A stretch of DNA of 64,000 nt from Kolteria novifilia (GTDB lineage Bacteria; Planctomycetota; Planctomycetia; Kolteriales; Kolteriaceae). The stretch spans positions 7,192,001-7,256,000 of the forward strand of contig CP036279.1 of assembly GCA_007748055.1 (NCBI GenBank). The letters run 5' to 3'. This document shows, piece after piece, positions 19,535 through 28,056 of the stretch (the first letter of the stretch is position 1; every line of letters begins with the position of its first letter). Under the pieces are notes generated by a model, which saw only the letters and a list, made by a program, of their open reading frames with translations, was not told the origin of the DNA and did not search any database. The translations under genes and the position numbers were made by a program.

Positions 19535-19558
19535 GCGGCTAGGAAGGCGAGGATAGTC

Positions 19559-20671
19559 GTGGGAACGATTTTCTACAGCATGGCGGGCGAGGGCCGCGGT
19601 CACGCCGCGCGCGTCCGGGCGCTCGTCGAGGAACTCCAACACGAGCACCAGTTCTTCCTCTACTGCCCGCGAGACGCCTACAACTTCCTCGCGCCACGCT
19701 ACGAGGACCATCCGCATGTCGTCGTCCGCCGCATCCCGGGACTCGTCTTTCACTATCGCGGCAAGCGGCTCGACTACGCGACCACGGTCTCCCGCTCGAT
19801 CGACTTCCTCTTCCACTTTCGCAGTCTCGTCCGACGACTCGTCGACGAAATCGAACGCGAACGCCCCGACCTGATCATTACCGACTTCGAACCAGCGCTG
19901 CCCGCCGCCGCCAAGAAGGTCGGCATGCCCTTCCTAAGTCTCGATCACCAGCACTTCCTGACGGCGTGCGATCTCTCGTCGCTGCCACCAACGCTCCGGC
20001 TCAACGCCTGGTCGATGGCGTACGCGGTCAAAGCCTATTACCGGGGCGAGGCGGAAACGGTCGTCTCCTCGTTCTTCTTTCCCCCGCTACGCCAGGGACA
20101 AGAGGACGTCGTCCAGATCGGTTCGCTGCTCCGTCCGGAGATCCGCGAAGCCAAGAGCGAACGGGGCGATCACTTCATCGCGTACCTGCGACGACGGGCC
20201 TCGACCAAGGTTCTCGACCTGCTGCGGACGTTGCCCTCGGAAGTGCGCGTCTACGGTCTCGGGGAGCGGATGCCGGAGGGGAACCTCAACTTCAAGAAGA
20301 TCGACGAGCGCCAGTTCGTGGAGGATCTCGCCACCGCCGACGCGGTTGTCGGGGCCGCCGGCAATCAAACCCTCGGCGAAGCCCTCTACCTGCAAAAACC
20401 AGTCCTGGCACTGCCCGAGGCCAACCACTTCGAGCAACGGATCAACGCCCACTATCTCCGCGAGATGGGCGCCGGCGACTACATGCTGCTCGAGGCCGCC
20501 TCGTCGCGGCGAATCGACAAGTTCCTCGATCGGCGCGATGCCTACCGCAGCCGCATCGATCCCGAACGTCTCGACGGCAACCCCAAGGCGATCGCCATCA
20601 TCCGCAAGCACCTCGCGGCGGCGACCAAACCGACCCAACCGGATCACTCCAACGCGCCGGTTCGCCCCTGA
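19559..20671 (+). CDS. GT-B glycosyltransferase (GT28/MJ1255-like), probable glycolipid synthesis
   Basis: This 370-residue protein begins with GTG at 19559 after AGGA. The N-terminal IFYSMAGEGRGHAARV is the glycine/histidine acceptor-site loop of GT-B enzymes such as MJ1255-like and GT28 transferases. The C-terminal VGAAGNQTLGEALYLQKPVLALP...FEQRINA is the nucleotide-sugar binding signature of the same group. The gene follows btaB by 24 bp and closes the plcP-btaA-btaB set, so the acceptor is most likely diacylglycerol or another lipid. The sugar and acceptor are inference. It is not of the GT4 type used by the proteobacterial Agt. Confidence 0.75.
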   Translation: MGTIFYSMAGEGRGHAARVRALVEELQHEHQFFLYCPRDAYNFLAPRYEDHPHVVVRRIPGLVFHYRGKRLDYATTVSRSIDFLFHFRSLVRRLVDEIERERPDLIITDFEPALPAAAKKVGMPFLSLDHQHFLTACDLSSLPPTLRLNAWSMAYAVKAYYRGEAETVVSSFFFPPLRQGQEDVVQIGSLLRPEIREAKSERGDHFIAYLRRRASTKVLDLLRTLPSEVRVYGLGERMPEGNLNFKKIDERQFVEDLATADAVVGAAGNQTLGEALYLQKPVLALPEANHFEQRINAHYLREMGAGDYMLLEAASSRRIDKFLDRRDAYRSRIDPERLDGNPKAIAIIRKHLAAATKPTQPDHSNAPVRP

Positions 20672-20821
20672 ACCGGCATCGCCACCTCCGATTTCCCCGT
20701 GATGTCTCGTGGAACGAGATCTTCCCGGAATCCGAACAATCGCCTTTACTTTTTAAGGAAAGCTCGCTTATTATGCGATTGCGATAAAATTTTGCCATCA
20801 GACTAGGGGGGGGGAAGGCTG

Positions 20822-22183
20822 ATGGGCGAACAACGCCACTTGCAACTCCTTGCCTGGCGCGTTGCCGGGTCCTGCGCCCTGCTACTCGGACTCGCGATCG
20901 GGCTCTGGGCTTTCGCCGCCAACTCCGCCCAACGCGACCTCCAACACGCGAGGAGGACCATTCGCCAGCGAGGCGAGCCCCTCTCCTTCGCCGAACTCGC
21001 TCCCGACTCCCTCGATCCCGATCACGACGCCGCCCCTCTCCTACTCGACGCCACTCGCCAGTTCCAACCGCCCCGCTCCGGCTTCCGCAATGCTCTCGAA
21101 TGGCCCACCAACGCCAAGCGACTCGCCGCCCTCGAGCGGGAACTCGATCGGCAACAAGAGGTCCTGACGCTCGTCGATCGCGCCCTTGATCGTGACCAAT
21201 TTCACTACCCGTACCACTACGCCGCCAACGCCCCAAGTCCGCCGAGGTCGTCGCTTCGCCCTTTGAGCGCCGCCGCCGACCTCTATCGAGGCCGCTTGCG
21301 CGTCGCCCTACACCACCGCGATGCCGATGATGCCACCAGCGCAATTCTCCGCCTCTTTCGACTGGGTGACTACCTCTCCCGAGAAGCACTGCTTCACGAT
21401 CAGTATTTCGGCCTCGTCATCCTCCACCGCGCTCTCGATGACTTGCAGATCACCCTCTCGCGCCTCCCGCTCGCACCTAAATCGCTGCTCGCGCTGCAAG
21501 CTCGTGTCATGGAGATCGAACGCTACCCACGCGCCCGCGAAACCCTGATACGGCAACGGGCCTGGGTCCACGACCAAGCCCTCATCGCCCACGAGGGACG
21601 AGGACAACGCCGGCCCATTCCCAAACCATCGCCCCCCCATGCCGGCATCCCCTCATCGTTCCCACCTCTGGCGACGATCACCCGCCCACTCGTCTCCCGG
21701 CGAATCGCCCAACAGCTCCGCCACTTCACCCAGGCGATCGACGCCCTGGAAACCGTCGGACCTCACGGCGAACAGCAATGGAACGAACTCCGCGAGGAGG
21801 CTCGCGACGAGCTCTGTTTCTCGGTCGTAAGCTCCTTTCACCAGCGCCGCATCTGCTACCGCGCGTGGCTCTTGGGTTGCCGGCAACGCCTCCGCTTGGC
21901 GGGCCTCGCCCTTGGCCTCGAGCATCATCGGTCGGCGAAAGGGTACTATCCCGAGCGGCTGACCGATCTCATCGCAACTCTTCCCTCGGAACAGCATCAC
22001 TGCGTCTTCTCGGGGAAGGGCCTTCGCTACCAGCCCGATGTCAGCGGATTCGTCGTGCGCGGCCCCGCCAGGGACAACGACCCCACGTCGCCACTCTCCT
22101 TCGAGATCGAACGTCCCCACCTCGACGCATCGCTCGGTTCTCCCGCGACCTCGGTCGTCTCCGCCCGACGCGATCCCCGCTGA
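20822..22183 (+). CDS. Single-TM protein of tandem paralogue family, member A
   Basis: This 453-residue protein of unnamed function has a short basic N-terminus, one membrane segment at about residues 14-32, then the family motif RQRGEPLSFAELAPDSLDPDHDAAPLL near residues 46-74. The middle is helical and rich in Leu, Arg and Asp. The C-terminal part has LAGLALGLEHHRSAKGYYPERLTDLI, which resembles the short G-x-P-x-x-L motif of type II pseudopilin C-domains. Unlike the other copies it lacks the final N-x-GPNG box. It is the most divergent of five tandem relatives ending at 27946 and is separated from the next by 318 bp containing a palindromic repeat. Confidence 0.65.
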   Translation: MGEQRHLQLLAWRVAGSCALLLGLAIGLWAFAANSAQRDLQHARRTIRQRGEPLSFAELAPDSLDPDHDAAPLLLDATRQFQPPRSGFRNALEWPTNAKRLAALERELDRQQEVLTLVDRALDRDQFHYPYHYAANAPSPPRSSLRPLSAAADLYRGRLRVALHHRDADDATSAILRLFRLGDYLSREALLHDQYFGLVILHRALDDLQITLSRLPLAPKSLLALQARVMEIERYPRARETLIRQRAWVHDQALIAHEGRGQRRPIPKPSPPHAGIPSSFPPLATITRPLVSRRIAQQLRHFTQAIDALETVGPHGEQQWNELREEARDELCFSVVSSFHQRRICYRAWLLGCRQRLRLAGLALGLEHHRSAKGYYPERLTDLIATLPSEQHHCVFSGKGLRYQPDVSGFVVRGPARDNDPTSPLSFEIERPHLDASLGSPATSVVSARRDPR

Positions 22184-22211
22184 TACTTGTCGGCCCCAAC
22201 ACTTCAGATGC

Positions 22212-22234
22212 CACTGGCTGCTTGCCGGCCAGTG
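22212..22234. repeat. Interspersed palindrome (CTGGCTG family), copy 2
   Basis: Arms CACTGGC (22212-22218) and GCCAGTG (22228-22234) flank TGCTTGCCG. The rest of the 318-bp gap between paralogues A and B shows no gene. Confidence 0.55.
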
Positions 22235-22501
22235 CCAGAGGGTACGACTCACGTCGCCCGACGTTGTTGCCAGTCCCCCATGGACCAACAAGCCCCACTT
22301 CCCCTCTTCCCGCTCACACTCCTACACTAAATGCCCTAACATGGTGAGTGGCCCCCGATCACCTTCGCCATCGACTACTCCCAACCAGTCCCCTCGAAGA
22401 GCGCAGAAGAGCCCGATGCCCCTTGACCATCCCGAGACACCGAAAGACCACCCCTCTCTCCATCCACCCCGCGGCGCCGTTGGTGGCCGACGCTACTCGT
22501 C

Positions 22502-23821
22502 TTGCCGCTCGGCCTGGTCGCGTTCGTGGCGAGTTGGTGGGGAACCGCCTATCTCCGCGCCTGGGCCAAGCTCGAGATCGTCGCCGCCGGCGAACCGCTT
22601 TGGTTCTCGGAACTCGATGTGCTCCCGCAACCCGATGTCATCGACCTGCTCCTCCAAGCAGAGAAGGCCATGGTGAAGCCGCCGGACGAGGATCGCACGA
22701 TCGTTAACACCTACATCCGTCCCGACGACGCGCTGAATCCCGAGCATCTTCCCGCCCTGCGCCGCCACGTCGAGGCGAACCAAGCGATGGCGACCGAGAC
22801 TCTTCATCGCGACGAACGGCTCGATTCGCCCACGCCGCTGTGGGAAGGGGTCCGATCGCTGATCTCGCCCGTCATGGCCGTTCGGCGGCTCTACCATTGC
22901 CGCTACCGCGTCGCGTTGATGGAAGGCAACAACGCCGACGCGCTGGAGCGTCTTCACGACCAGTGGAACGTGGCAAACCTACCCGCTTCGAACGATCCGG
23001 TCATGGACCGTGTCTGGAAACTCGCCATCGTCGCGAGCACCGTGCGGGAACTTCAGCGTCTCCTTGCCGTGGATGACCTTTCCAACGTGGCGTTCAAGCG
23101 GCTCGACCAACGGCTGACCACGGAGCAGCGACGGGAAAGAACGCGCCCCATCGCCCTGGCCACCCGAGCCGCGATTCACACCTCCTTCGTCAACGTCGAT
23201 GCCAAGAAACTCCTCGAACTCGTGGAGACCGTCGAACGGATGTCGCCGGGCTCGATCCTCGACGTCCTTCTCGGTCGGAACCGGCCCCCCGAACCGCCGA
23301 CCGTCGCGGACCGCGTTCGTTCGCTCAAGCTTCGGCTCATGCCGACGGTGCTTGGCGAACCGATCCTGATGGAGGGCCTCGCGGAGACGCTTCGCCTCAA
23401 TACCGAAGTCGTCGGCCTCATGGACGAGGTCGGTCCCGAGGCCCGCGAGCGCGCCCAGGAATTGCGCCGTCAAATCGAGACGTCGTCCAAGACGACACCC
23501 TTCCCCTTGGTGTACGATATCCTCAATGGGCTCATGACGACGCGACTTGGTTCACTGCGCGTTCGTCAACGGCTCGCGCTCGCACGTCTTGGGATTCGCG
23601 TCGATCGCTACCGGGCCACGCATGGCAAGCTTCCCGAACGCCTCGACCAAGTCCTCGACGACAACCTCGAGGAGTTGCCCGTTTGTCTTTTTACCGGCAA
23701 GCCGCTGATCTACCGTCCGACCGAGTCCGGATTCACGATCCACAACCCTGGCAAGGAGGGCAGCGAGACAGGCGAACCGAAGGAGGATTTCACCGTCGCC
23801 GTCTTCAAGATCGAGTACTAA
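22502..23821 (+). CDS. Single-TM protein of tandem paralogue family, member B (start unclear)
   Basis: Member B has at least 439 residues. The frame starts after a stop at 22424-22426 and contains no ATG before the membrane segment; the first usual start codon is TTG at 22502. The in-frame DNA upstream of that TTG encodes Arg-rich sequence followed by the beginning of the membrane segment (RRRWWPTLLVL), as in members C-E. This suggests that the real N-terminus reaches further and that the ATG at 22416, in another frame, was disconnected by a frameshift. The family motif is AAGEPLWFSELDVLPQP. The C-terminal RYRATHGKLPERLDQVL...GKPLIYRPTESGFTIHNPG matches the other members. Confidence 0.6.
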   Translation: MPLGLVAFVASWWGTAYLRAWAKLEIVAAGEPLWFSELDVLPQPDVIDLLLQAEKAMVKPPDEDRTIVNTYIRPDDALNPEHLPALRRHVEANQAMATETLHRDERLDSPTPLWEGVRSLISPVMAVRRLYHCRYRVALMEGNNADALERLHDQWNVANLPASNDPVMDRVWKLAIVASTVRELQRLLAVDDLSNVAFKRLDQRLTTEQRRERTRPIALATRAAIHTSFVNVDAKKLLELVETVERMSPGSILDVLLGRNRPPEPPTVADRVRSLKLRLMPTVLGEPILMEGLAETLRLNTEVVGLMDEVGPEARERAQELRRQIETSSKTTPFPLVYDILNGLMTTRLGSLRVRQRLALARLGIRVDRYRATHGKLPERLDQVLDDNLEELPVCLFTGKPLIYRPTESGFTIHNPGKEGSETGEPKEDFTVAVFKIEY

Positions 23822-23843
23822 CCGCCATCGTCAGCGAGATCCG

Positions 23844-25151
23844 ATGAGCCGGAGTGACCACGCGAGCCCCTCCCGCGGCGGGTGTTGGCGACAATCGCTC
23901 CTCCTCCCGATCGTCCTCGTGCTCGCGTTCTTGGCCGTCTGGGGTTGGTGGCGCTGGAGCTCCGCCTCTCACCTCGCGGCGGAGCTTGAGCGAATCCGCG
24001 CTCTCGGGCAGCCGGTCACCTTCGACGATCTCCTCCCGGAGCCGGCTGAGATCGCCCAAGAGGCGACGCCGTTTCCATTCGACGAGATCCGCAAGCTGAA
24101 CATCACGAGCCTCGCCCCGATCGAGCCGTCAACGCAGCTTGTTGGGCGTGGGACGCTACGTCTCCATCAAGACGATCTCGCGAACTACCGGAACTTGCTG
24201 GACCGGATCGCCGCGACAAACGACCAAGATCCGGGACGCCTTCCAGTCCCTCCCGGGACCTCGCTGCCGGCAGCGATGCGGCGAGTCAACGCCTACCTCT
24301 CTGGGCTGCAAGCGGTCGGTCAGTTGCTACGAAAGCGCTTTCTCATCGGCCTTGCGGAAGAAGATACCGAAGCAGCGATAGAGAGTATCCTCCTTCAGCT
24401 AGCACTCAGTCAGCAACTACGCCACGAACCCTTTCTTTCGGCACAGCTCGCCCGGTATCGAATCGGACGCACCGCTCTCGACGAGGTCGCTCTCCTTCTT
24501 GGATCGGCCAACCTCTCGGAACACGATCGGGAACGATTCGACCGCATCTTGTCCGACATCGAGCGTTCGCTGACGCTCACCCCCGCGGTCCTGGGCGAAC
24601 GGGCGCTCACCTATTCGAAGATGGACGAGGTCTCACTCACCGCATCCAACACTGGAAGTTGGCGAAAGAGGTTGCACACGTTTCTGACCCGCGCCAGCGT
24701 CAAAGGCCAGGTCGCCGAGATCCTCCGGACCTACACCGCCATGGCCGAATTCGCCGACACGAACGGCCCGGAAGGGAAAGCTCGTCACCAAAACTGGCGC
24801 AAGCACATCGCCGAGCTTCCCGACTCCTACCAACTTCCGAAAGTCCATGCGGAGCGTCTCGACGAGGCGCGGGTCGCGAACCTCTTCTACCGCCAGCAGC
24901 TCCGGCTAGCCCGGCTGGCCCTGTGGCTCGACCGCTATCGTGACGAGCATGGACAGTTGCCCGATCACTTGGTCGATGCCAAGGGCAATCGTCTCTCCCC
25001 AGCGACCAAACGCCTGGGGTTTACGACCCGCTTTGACTATCATCCGACCAACACGGGCTTTACGATCGTCCCTGAGGAAGCAATTCAAGCGGTCTCGTTC
25101 ACCGTCGCCTACCCAACGTCCCCAGACCCAGGAGAGGCAGTTCGTGACTGA
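23844..25151 (+). CDS. Single-TM protein of tandem paralogue family, member C
   Basis: This 435-residue protein starts 22 bp after member B. It shows a basic N-terminus, a membrane segment at about residues 16-35 (LLLPIVLVLAFLAVWGWW), the motif ALGQPVTFDDLLPEPAE, a helical middle region, and the C-terminal LARLALWLDRYRDEHGQLPDHL followed by FDYHPTNTGFTIVPEE. The -QLPDHL- and following beta-like block resembles pseudopilin or DUF1559-type C-domains, but no prepilin cleavage site is present at the N-terminus. The bulk of the protein would lie outside the cytoplasmic membrane. Its function is unknown. It overlaps member D by eight bases if D starts at the GTG at 25144. Confidence 0.68.
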   Translation: MSRSDHASPSRGGCWRQSLLLPIVLVLAFLAVWGWWRWSSASHLAAELERIRALGQPVTFDDLLPEPAEIAQEATPFPFDEIRKLNITSLAPIEPSTQLVGRGTLRLHQDDLANYRNLLDRIAATNDQDPGRLPVPPGTSLPAAMRRVNAYLSGLQAVGQLLRKRFLIGLAEEDTEAAIESILLQLALSQQLRHEPFLSAQLARYRIGRTALDEVALLLGSANLSEHDRERFDRILSDIERSLTLTPAVLGERALTYSKMDEVSLTASNTGSWRKRLHTFLTRASVKGQVAEILRTYTAMAEFADTNGPEGKARHQNWRKHIAELPDSYQLPKVHAERLDEARVANLFYRQQLRLARLALWLDRYRDEHGQLPDHLVDAKGNRLSPATKRLGFTTRFDYHPTNTGFTIVPEEAIQAVSFTVAYPTSPDPGEAVRD

Positions 25152-26523
25152 CGTCGTCATGTCATCATCCGACGCCGCTCCCGGCACGCGCGAGGGCACT
25201 CCCAAGAGGCGGTGGCGGCGCTGGTGGCTCTACCCGCTGGGACTGGTCCTGGTGGCGTTGGTGGCCTGGGGGCTTTGGAACAGGAGCCTCTCCTCGGAGC
25301 TTTCGCGCGAGATCGCCAAGATCCGCGCCCGCGGCGAACCGGTCACCTTCGCGGAACTCGCCCCCGCGCCGGTCGATCCCGACGACGACGCCACCGAGAT
25401 CGTCCTGACCGCGCTCAACAAGATCCAGCAACGACCCTTCAACGACATCCTGGCCGTCGAGCCTCCCCTCGCGGGCGACAAGCTTGACACCCTTCGGCAA
25501 GCGATCGCGGCCAACCAGGGCCAACTCGATGGCATCGCTCAAGGCCTGCGCCGCCCCCACTTTCGGCTGCCTCTCGACTACACCGACCCCATGCCGATGC
25601 CCGCGGTGCTGACGCTGATCAAGGATTTTCGAACCATCAATCGCGTCCTGCGCGCCCAGATTCTGGTGGCGTTGGCAGAGGGCGAGACCGATGTCGCCAC
25701 CGACTCGGTCCTGCTTGGACTTCGCGTCGGCGAGCGACTGCGCGACGAGCCGCTCCTGATCGTCCAGCTTCTTCGCACCGCGATGGGAACCTCCTCACTT
25801 CGGGAACTCCAACTCCTCCTCGGCGAGCGTCCGCTCCCACCCGCGCAGCGAGACCTGCTGCGACAACAACTCGCGACCATCGAGGCCGACCTCTCCCTCC
25901 GTCGCTGGTTCCTCCGCGAGCGTGCCCTGGTCAACACGTCGATGGCGTACTTGCCGACAGCGGCCCTCACCGGCGCCGGCCGCCCTCCGGGGTTTCTCCG
26001 CATGGTGCTGCGCCTGCCCGTGCAGGGTCTCTTCGATGCCCAACGAGCACAGATGCTCCGGACCCTAACCGAGGTCGCCGAGATCGCCGACGTCACCGGT
26101 CCCGAGGGGGATGAAGCGGTCGCCGAACTCGAAGCCCGGATCGTCGAACTGCCTGACTTTTTCAATCTCATCAAGCTCCAACTTCCCGCCCTGGTCCAAG
26201 CGCGCACCGCCGGGCTGCGCTACCGTCAACGGCTTCGGCTCGCCCTGATCGCGATTCATCTCGACGCCTCCCGGCGCGAAGGCCAACTCCCCAACCGCCT
26301 CGAAGACGCCCTCGATCCCTCCACCACCAATCTCGCCCTTGGCATCTTCTCCGACAAGCCGATCCGCTACCAAGCGACCGACGATGCCTTCCTGCTCTAC
26401 AACCTCGGCCCCAACGGCCACGACGATGGCATCGACGAAGCCACCGGCCAGCGGCTCGACGAGAACGAAGTCACGTTTCAGGTGCGGTACCGAACTCCGG
26501 CGAAGGAGACGAGCGATGAGTGA
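25144..26523 (+). CDS. Single-TM protein of tandem paralogue family, member D
   Basis: This 459-residue product starts at the GTG at 25144, which has GGAGAGG six bases upstream inside the end of member C; an ATG at 25159 is the alternative. It has a basic stretch (KRRWRRWW), a membrane segment (LYPLGLVLVALVAWGLW), then the motif RARGEPVTFAELAPAPVDPDDDATEIV. The C-terminus has RLALIAIHLDASRREGQLPNRL, GIFSDKPIRYQATDDAFLLYN, and LGPNGHDDGID, the best example of the family's terminal box. The DDGI tail resembles the calcium-site region of GspG-type pseudopilins; this resemblance is by eye only. Overlap with both neighbours indicates an operon. Confidence 0.68.
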   Translation: MTDVVMSSSDAAPGTREGTPKRRWRRWWLYPLGLVLVALVAWGLWNRSLSSELSREIAKIRARGEPVTFAELAPAPVDPDDDATEIVLTALNKIQQRPFNDILAVEPPLAGDKLDTLRQAIAANQGQLDGIAQGLRRPHFRLPLDYTDPMPMPAVLTLIKDFRTINRVLRAQILVALAEGETDVATDSVLLGLRVGERLRDEPLLIVQLLRTAMGTSSLRELQLLLGERPLPPAQRDLLRQQLATIEADLSLRRWFLRERALVNTSMAYLPTAALTGAGRPPGFLRMVLRLPVQGLFDAQRAQMLRTLTEVAEIADVTGPEGDEAVAELEARIVELPDFFNLIKLQLPALVQARTAGLRYRQRLRLALIAIHLDASRREGQLPNRLEDALDPSTTNLALGIFSDKPIRYQATDDAFLLYNLGPNGHDDGIDEATGQRLDENEVTFQVRYRTPAKETSDE

Positions 26524-27946
26524 CATCTCCTCGACACCTCGCTCCCACAAACCATTCCATCGTCGCCTGCTCCGTTGGCTCGCGATCCCGGCCGTCCTCT
26601 TTCTCCTCATCGCCGGCGCTTGGACGTGGGCCTACTGGAGCGCGTGGCGGGAGCTCTCCGCGGAGCGGGCGAAGATCCTCGCGCGCGGCGAGCCGCTGTG
26701 GTTCAGGGATCTCCGGCCCGAGCCGCTCGAAGAGGACAACACCAAGGCGATCTTGAGGGCCACAAGTCTGGCACAGTCTTCCAATTTCAAGGAGACGGTC
26801 GCGCCCGGAACGGTCCTCACCGTCGAACTCGTCGAGCAACTTCGCGCTGGTGTCGAAGGCCAAGAAGAGGCGCTTGCCGAACTCGACAACGCCCTCGAAC
26901 GTCCCCACGTTCAATTCCAATACGATTATGACACCCGCTCCCCCTTTGAATTGTCGATGCCGCATCTGCAGACCTACCGCGAAGCGGCTCGGCTCTCGTC
27001 CGCGGTCACCGTGCTCTCGGCTCTCGATGGCGACGAGCAAGAGGCCCTTCACTCGCTCCATCGCGACTTAACGATCGCGGAACTCGCCCGCGACGAACCG
27101 TTTCTTATTGGCCAGCTCGTCCGTTGCGCGAATCAGAGCATGGCGATGGGCTCTCTCGAGCACGTCCTCGCCTATCTCGATCTCGACGAGACGGCGTTCG
27201 AGCATCTCGATCGGCGGCTCGCGACCATCGACGAGTCCTTCCGGCTGCGCCGCTCTCTTTTGGCGGAACGATGCGCGATGCACACGTCCCTGGAACATGC
27301 CACACCGGAGGATGTCAGTGCCTGGGGAGGCGGAAACGTCCAGCTCTTCATCAACAACAAGAACCGCCCCAACAGTCTGCGGTGGCTCAGCATCCCGGTC
27401 CCGGCGAGTATCATTGTCGGCTACAGCGTCTTCGAACCGCTCAAGATGCGTGACAAAGCCATGTCACTCCGGTTGATGAGCAACATCTCCGACGCCGTCG
27501 ACCAGGAAGGCCCCGAGGGACACGAGGAGGCGCAACGACTCGACGGGTCCATTCGCGACTTGCCGCCGCGCTACGTCCTCACCCGGCTCTTCGTCCCGGC
27601 CGTCTCGGTTTGCGGCAACGCGGTCCTACGAACCCGGCAACGTCTCCGTCTCGCGCGGTTGGCGCTGCGGGTCGATCGTTACCGCGCCGAGCATGGCCGA
27701 TTGCCGGAGCGGCTCGAAGAGGTTCTCGACGAAAGCCTGGCAGAAGCGTCGCTCGGCATCTTCTCGAAGAAACCCATCGTCTACCGCATCGAGGAGGACG
27801 GGTTCACGCTCTTCAACCTCGGTCCCAATGGCGAGGCCGACGAGCCGGATCCCTCCCTCAACCCCCACGGCGATCTCAACGAAGTCTTCTTCCGCGTCCG
27901 CTACCCGGAGCTTCAAAAGGAAGAAGGAGAAGAGCGGGATGAGTGA
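26516..27946 (+). CDS. Single-TM protein of tandem paralogue family, member E
   Basis: This 476-residue product starts at an ATG with GGAG at 26505-26508 and overlaps member D by eight bases (ATGAGTGA). A basic N-terminus (HRRLLRWLA), a membrane segment to about residue 40, and the motif LARGEPLWFRDLRPEPLEEDNTKAIL follow the family plan. The C-terminus has LARLALRVDRYRAEHGRLPERLEEVL, LGIFSKKPIVYRIEEDGFTLFN, and LGPNGEADEPD. It is the last of the five. Its own stop again lies in ATGAGTGA (27938-27948), which opens a 44-codon frame without family similarity, so a sixth copy may once have followed. Confidence 0.68.
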   Translation: MSDISSTPRSHKPFHRRLLRWLAIPAVLFLLIAGAWTWAYWSAWRELSAERAKILARGEPLWFRDLRPEPLEEDNTKAILRATSLAQSSNFKETVAPGTVLTVELVEQLRAGVEGQEEALAELDNALERPHVQFQYDYDTRSPFELSMPHLQTYREAARLSSAVTVLSALDGDEQEALHSLHRDLTIAELARDEPFLIGQLVRCANQSMAMGSLEHVLAYLDLDETAFEHLDRRLATIDESFRLRRSLLAERCAMHTSLEHATPEDVSAWGGGNVQLFINNKNRPNSLRWLSIPVPASIIVGYSVFEPLKMRDKAMSLRLMSNISDAVDQEGPEGHEEAQRLDGSIRDLPPRYVLTRLFVPAVSVCGNAVLRTRQRLRLARLALRVDRYRAEHGRLPERLEEVLDESLAEASLGIFSKKPIVYRIEEDGFTLFNLGPNGEADEPDPSLNPHGDLNEVFFRVRYPELQKEEGEERDE

Positions 27947-28000
27947 CCGACGGCCATCAGGCCGACGGGAACGTTCGTCTCAAGAACGAAGTGTTCCCGC

Positions 28001-28021
28001 ACTGGCTGGCAAGCAGCCAGT
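28001..28021. repeat. Interspersed palindrome (CTGGCTG family), copy 3
   Basis: Perfect 8-bp arms ACTGGCTG (28001-28008) and CAGCCAGT (28014-28021) with the loop GCAAG, followed by GGCACCC. It lies between the convergent ends of the paralogue array and the oxidoreductase pair. Confidence 0.6.
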
Positions 28022-28056
28022 GGCACCCTTGTGGCAGCGTAACCAGCGAGAGACTC

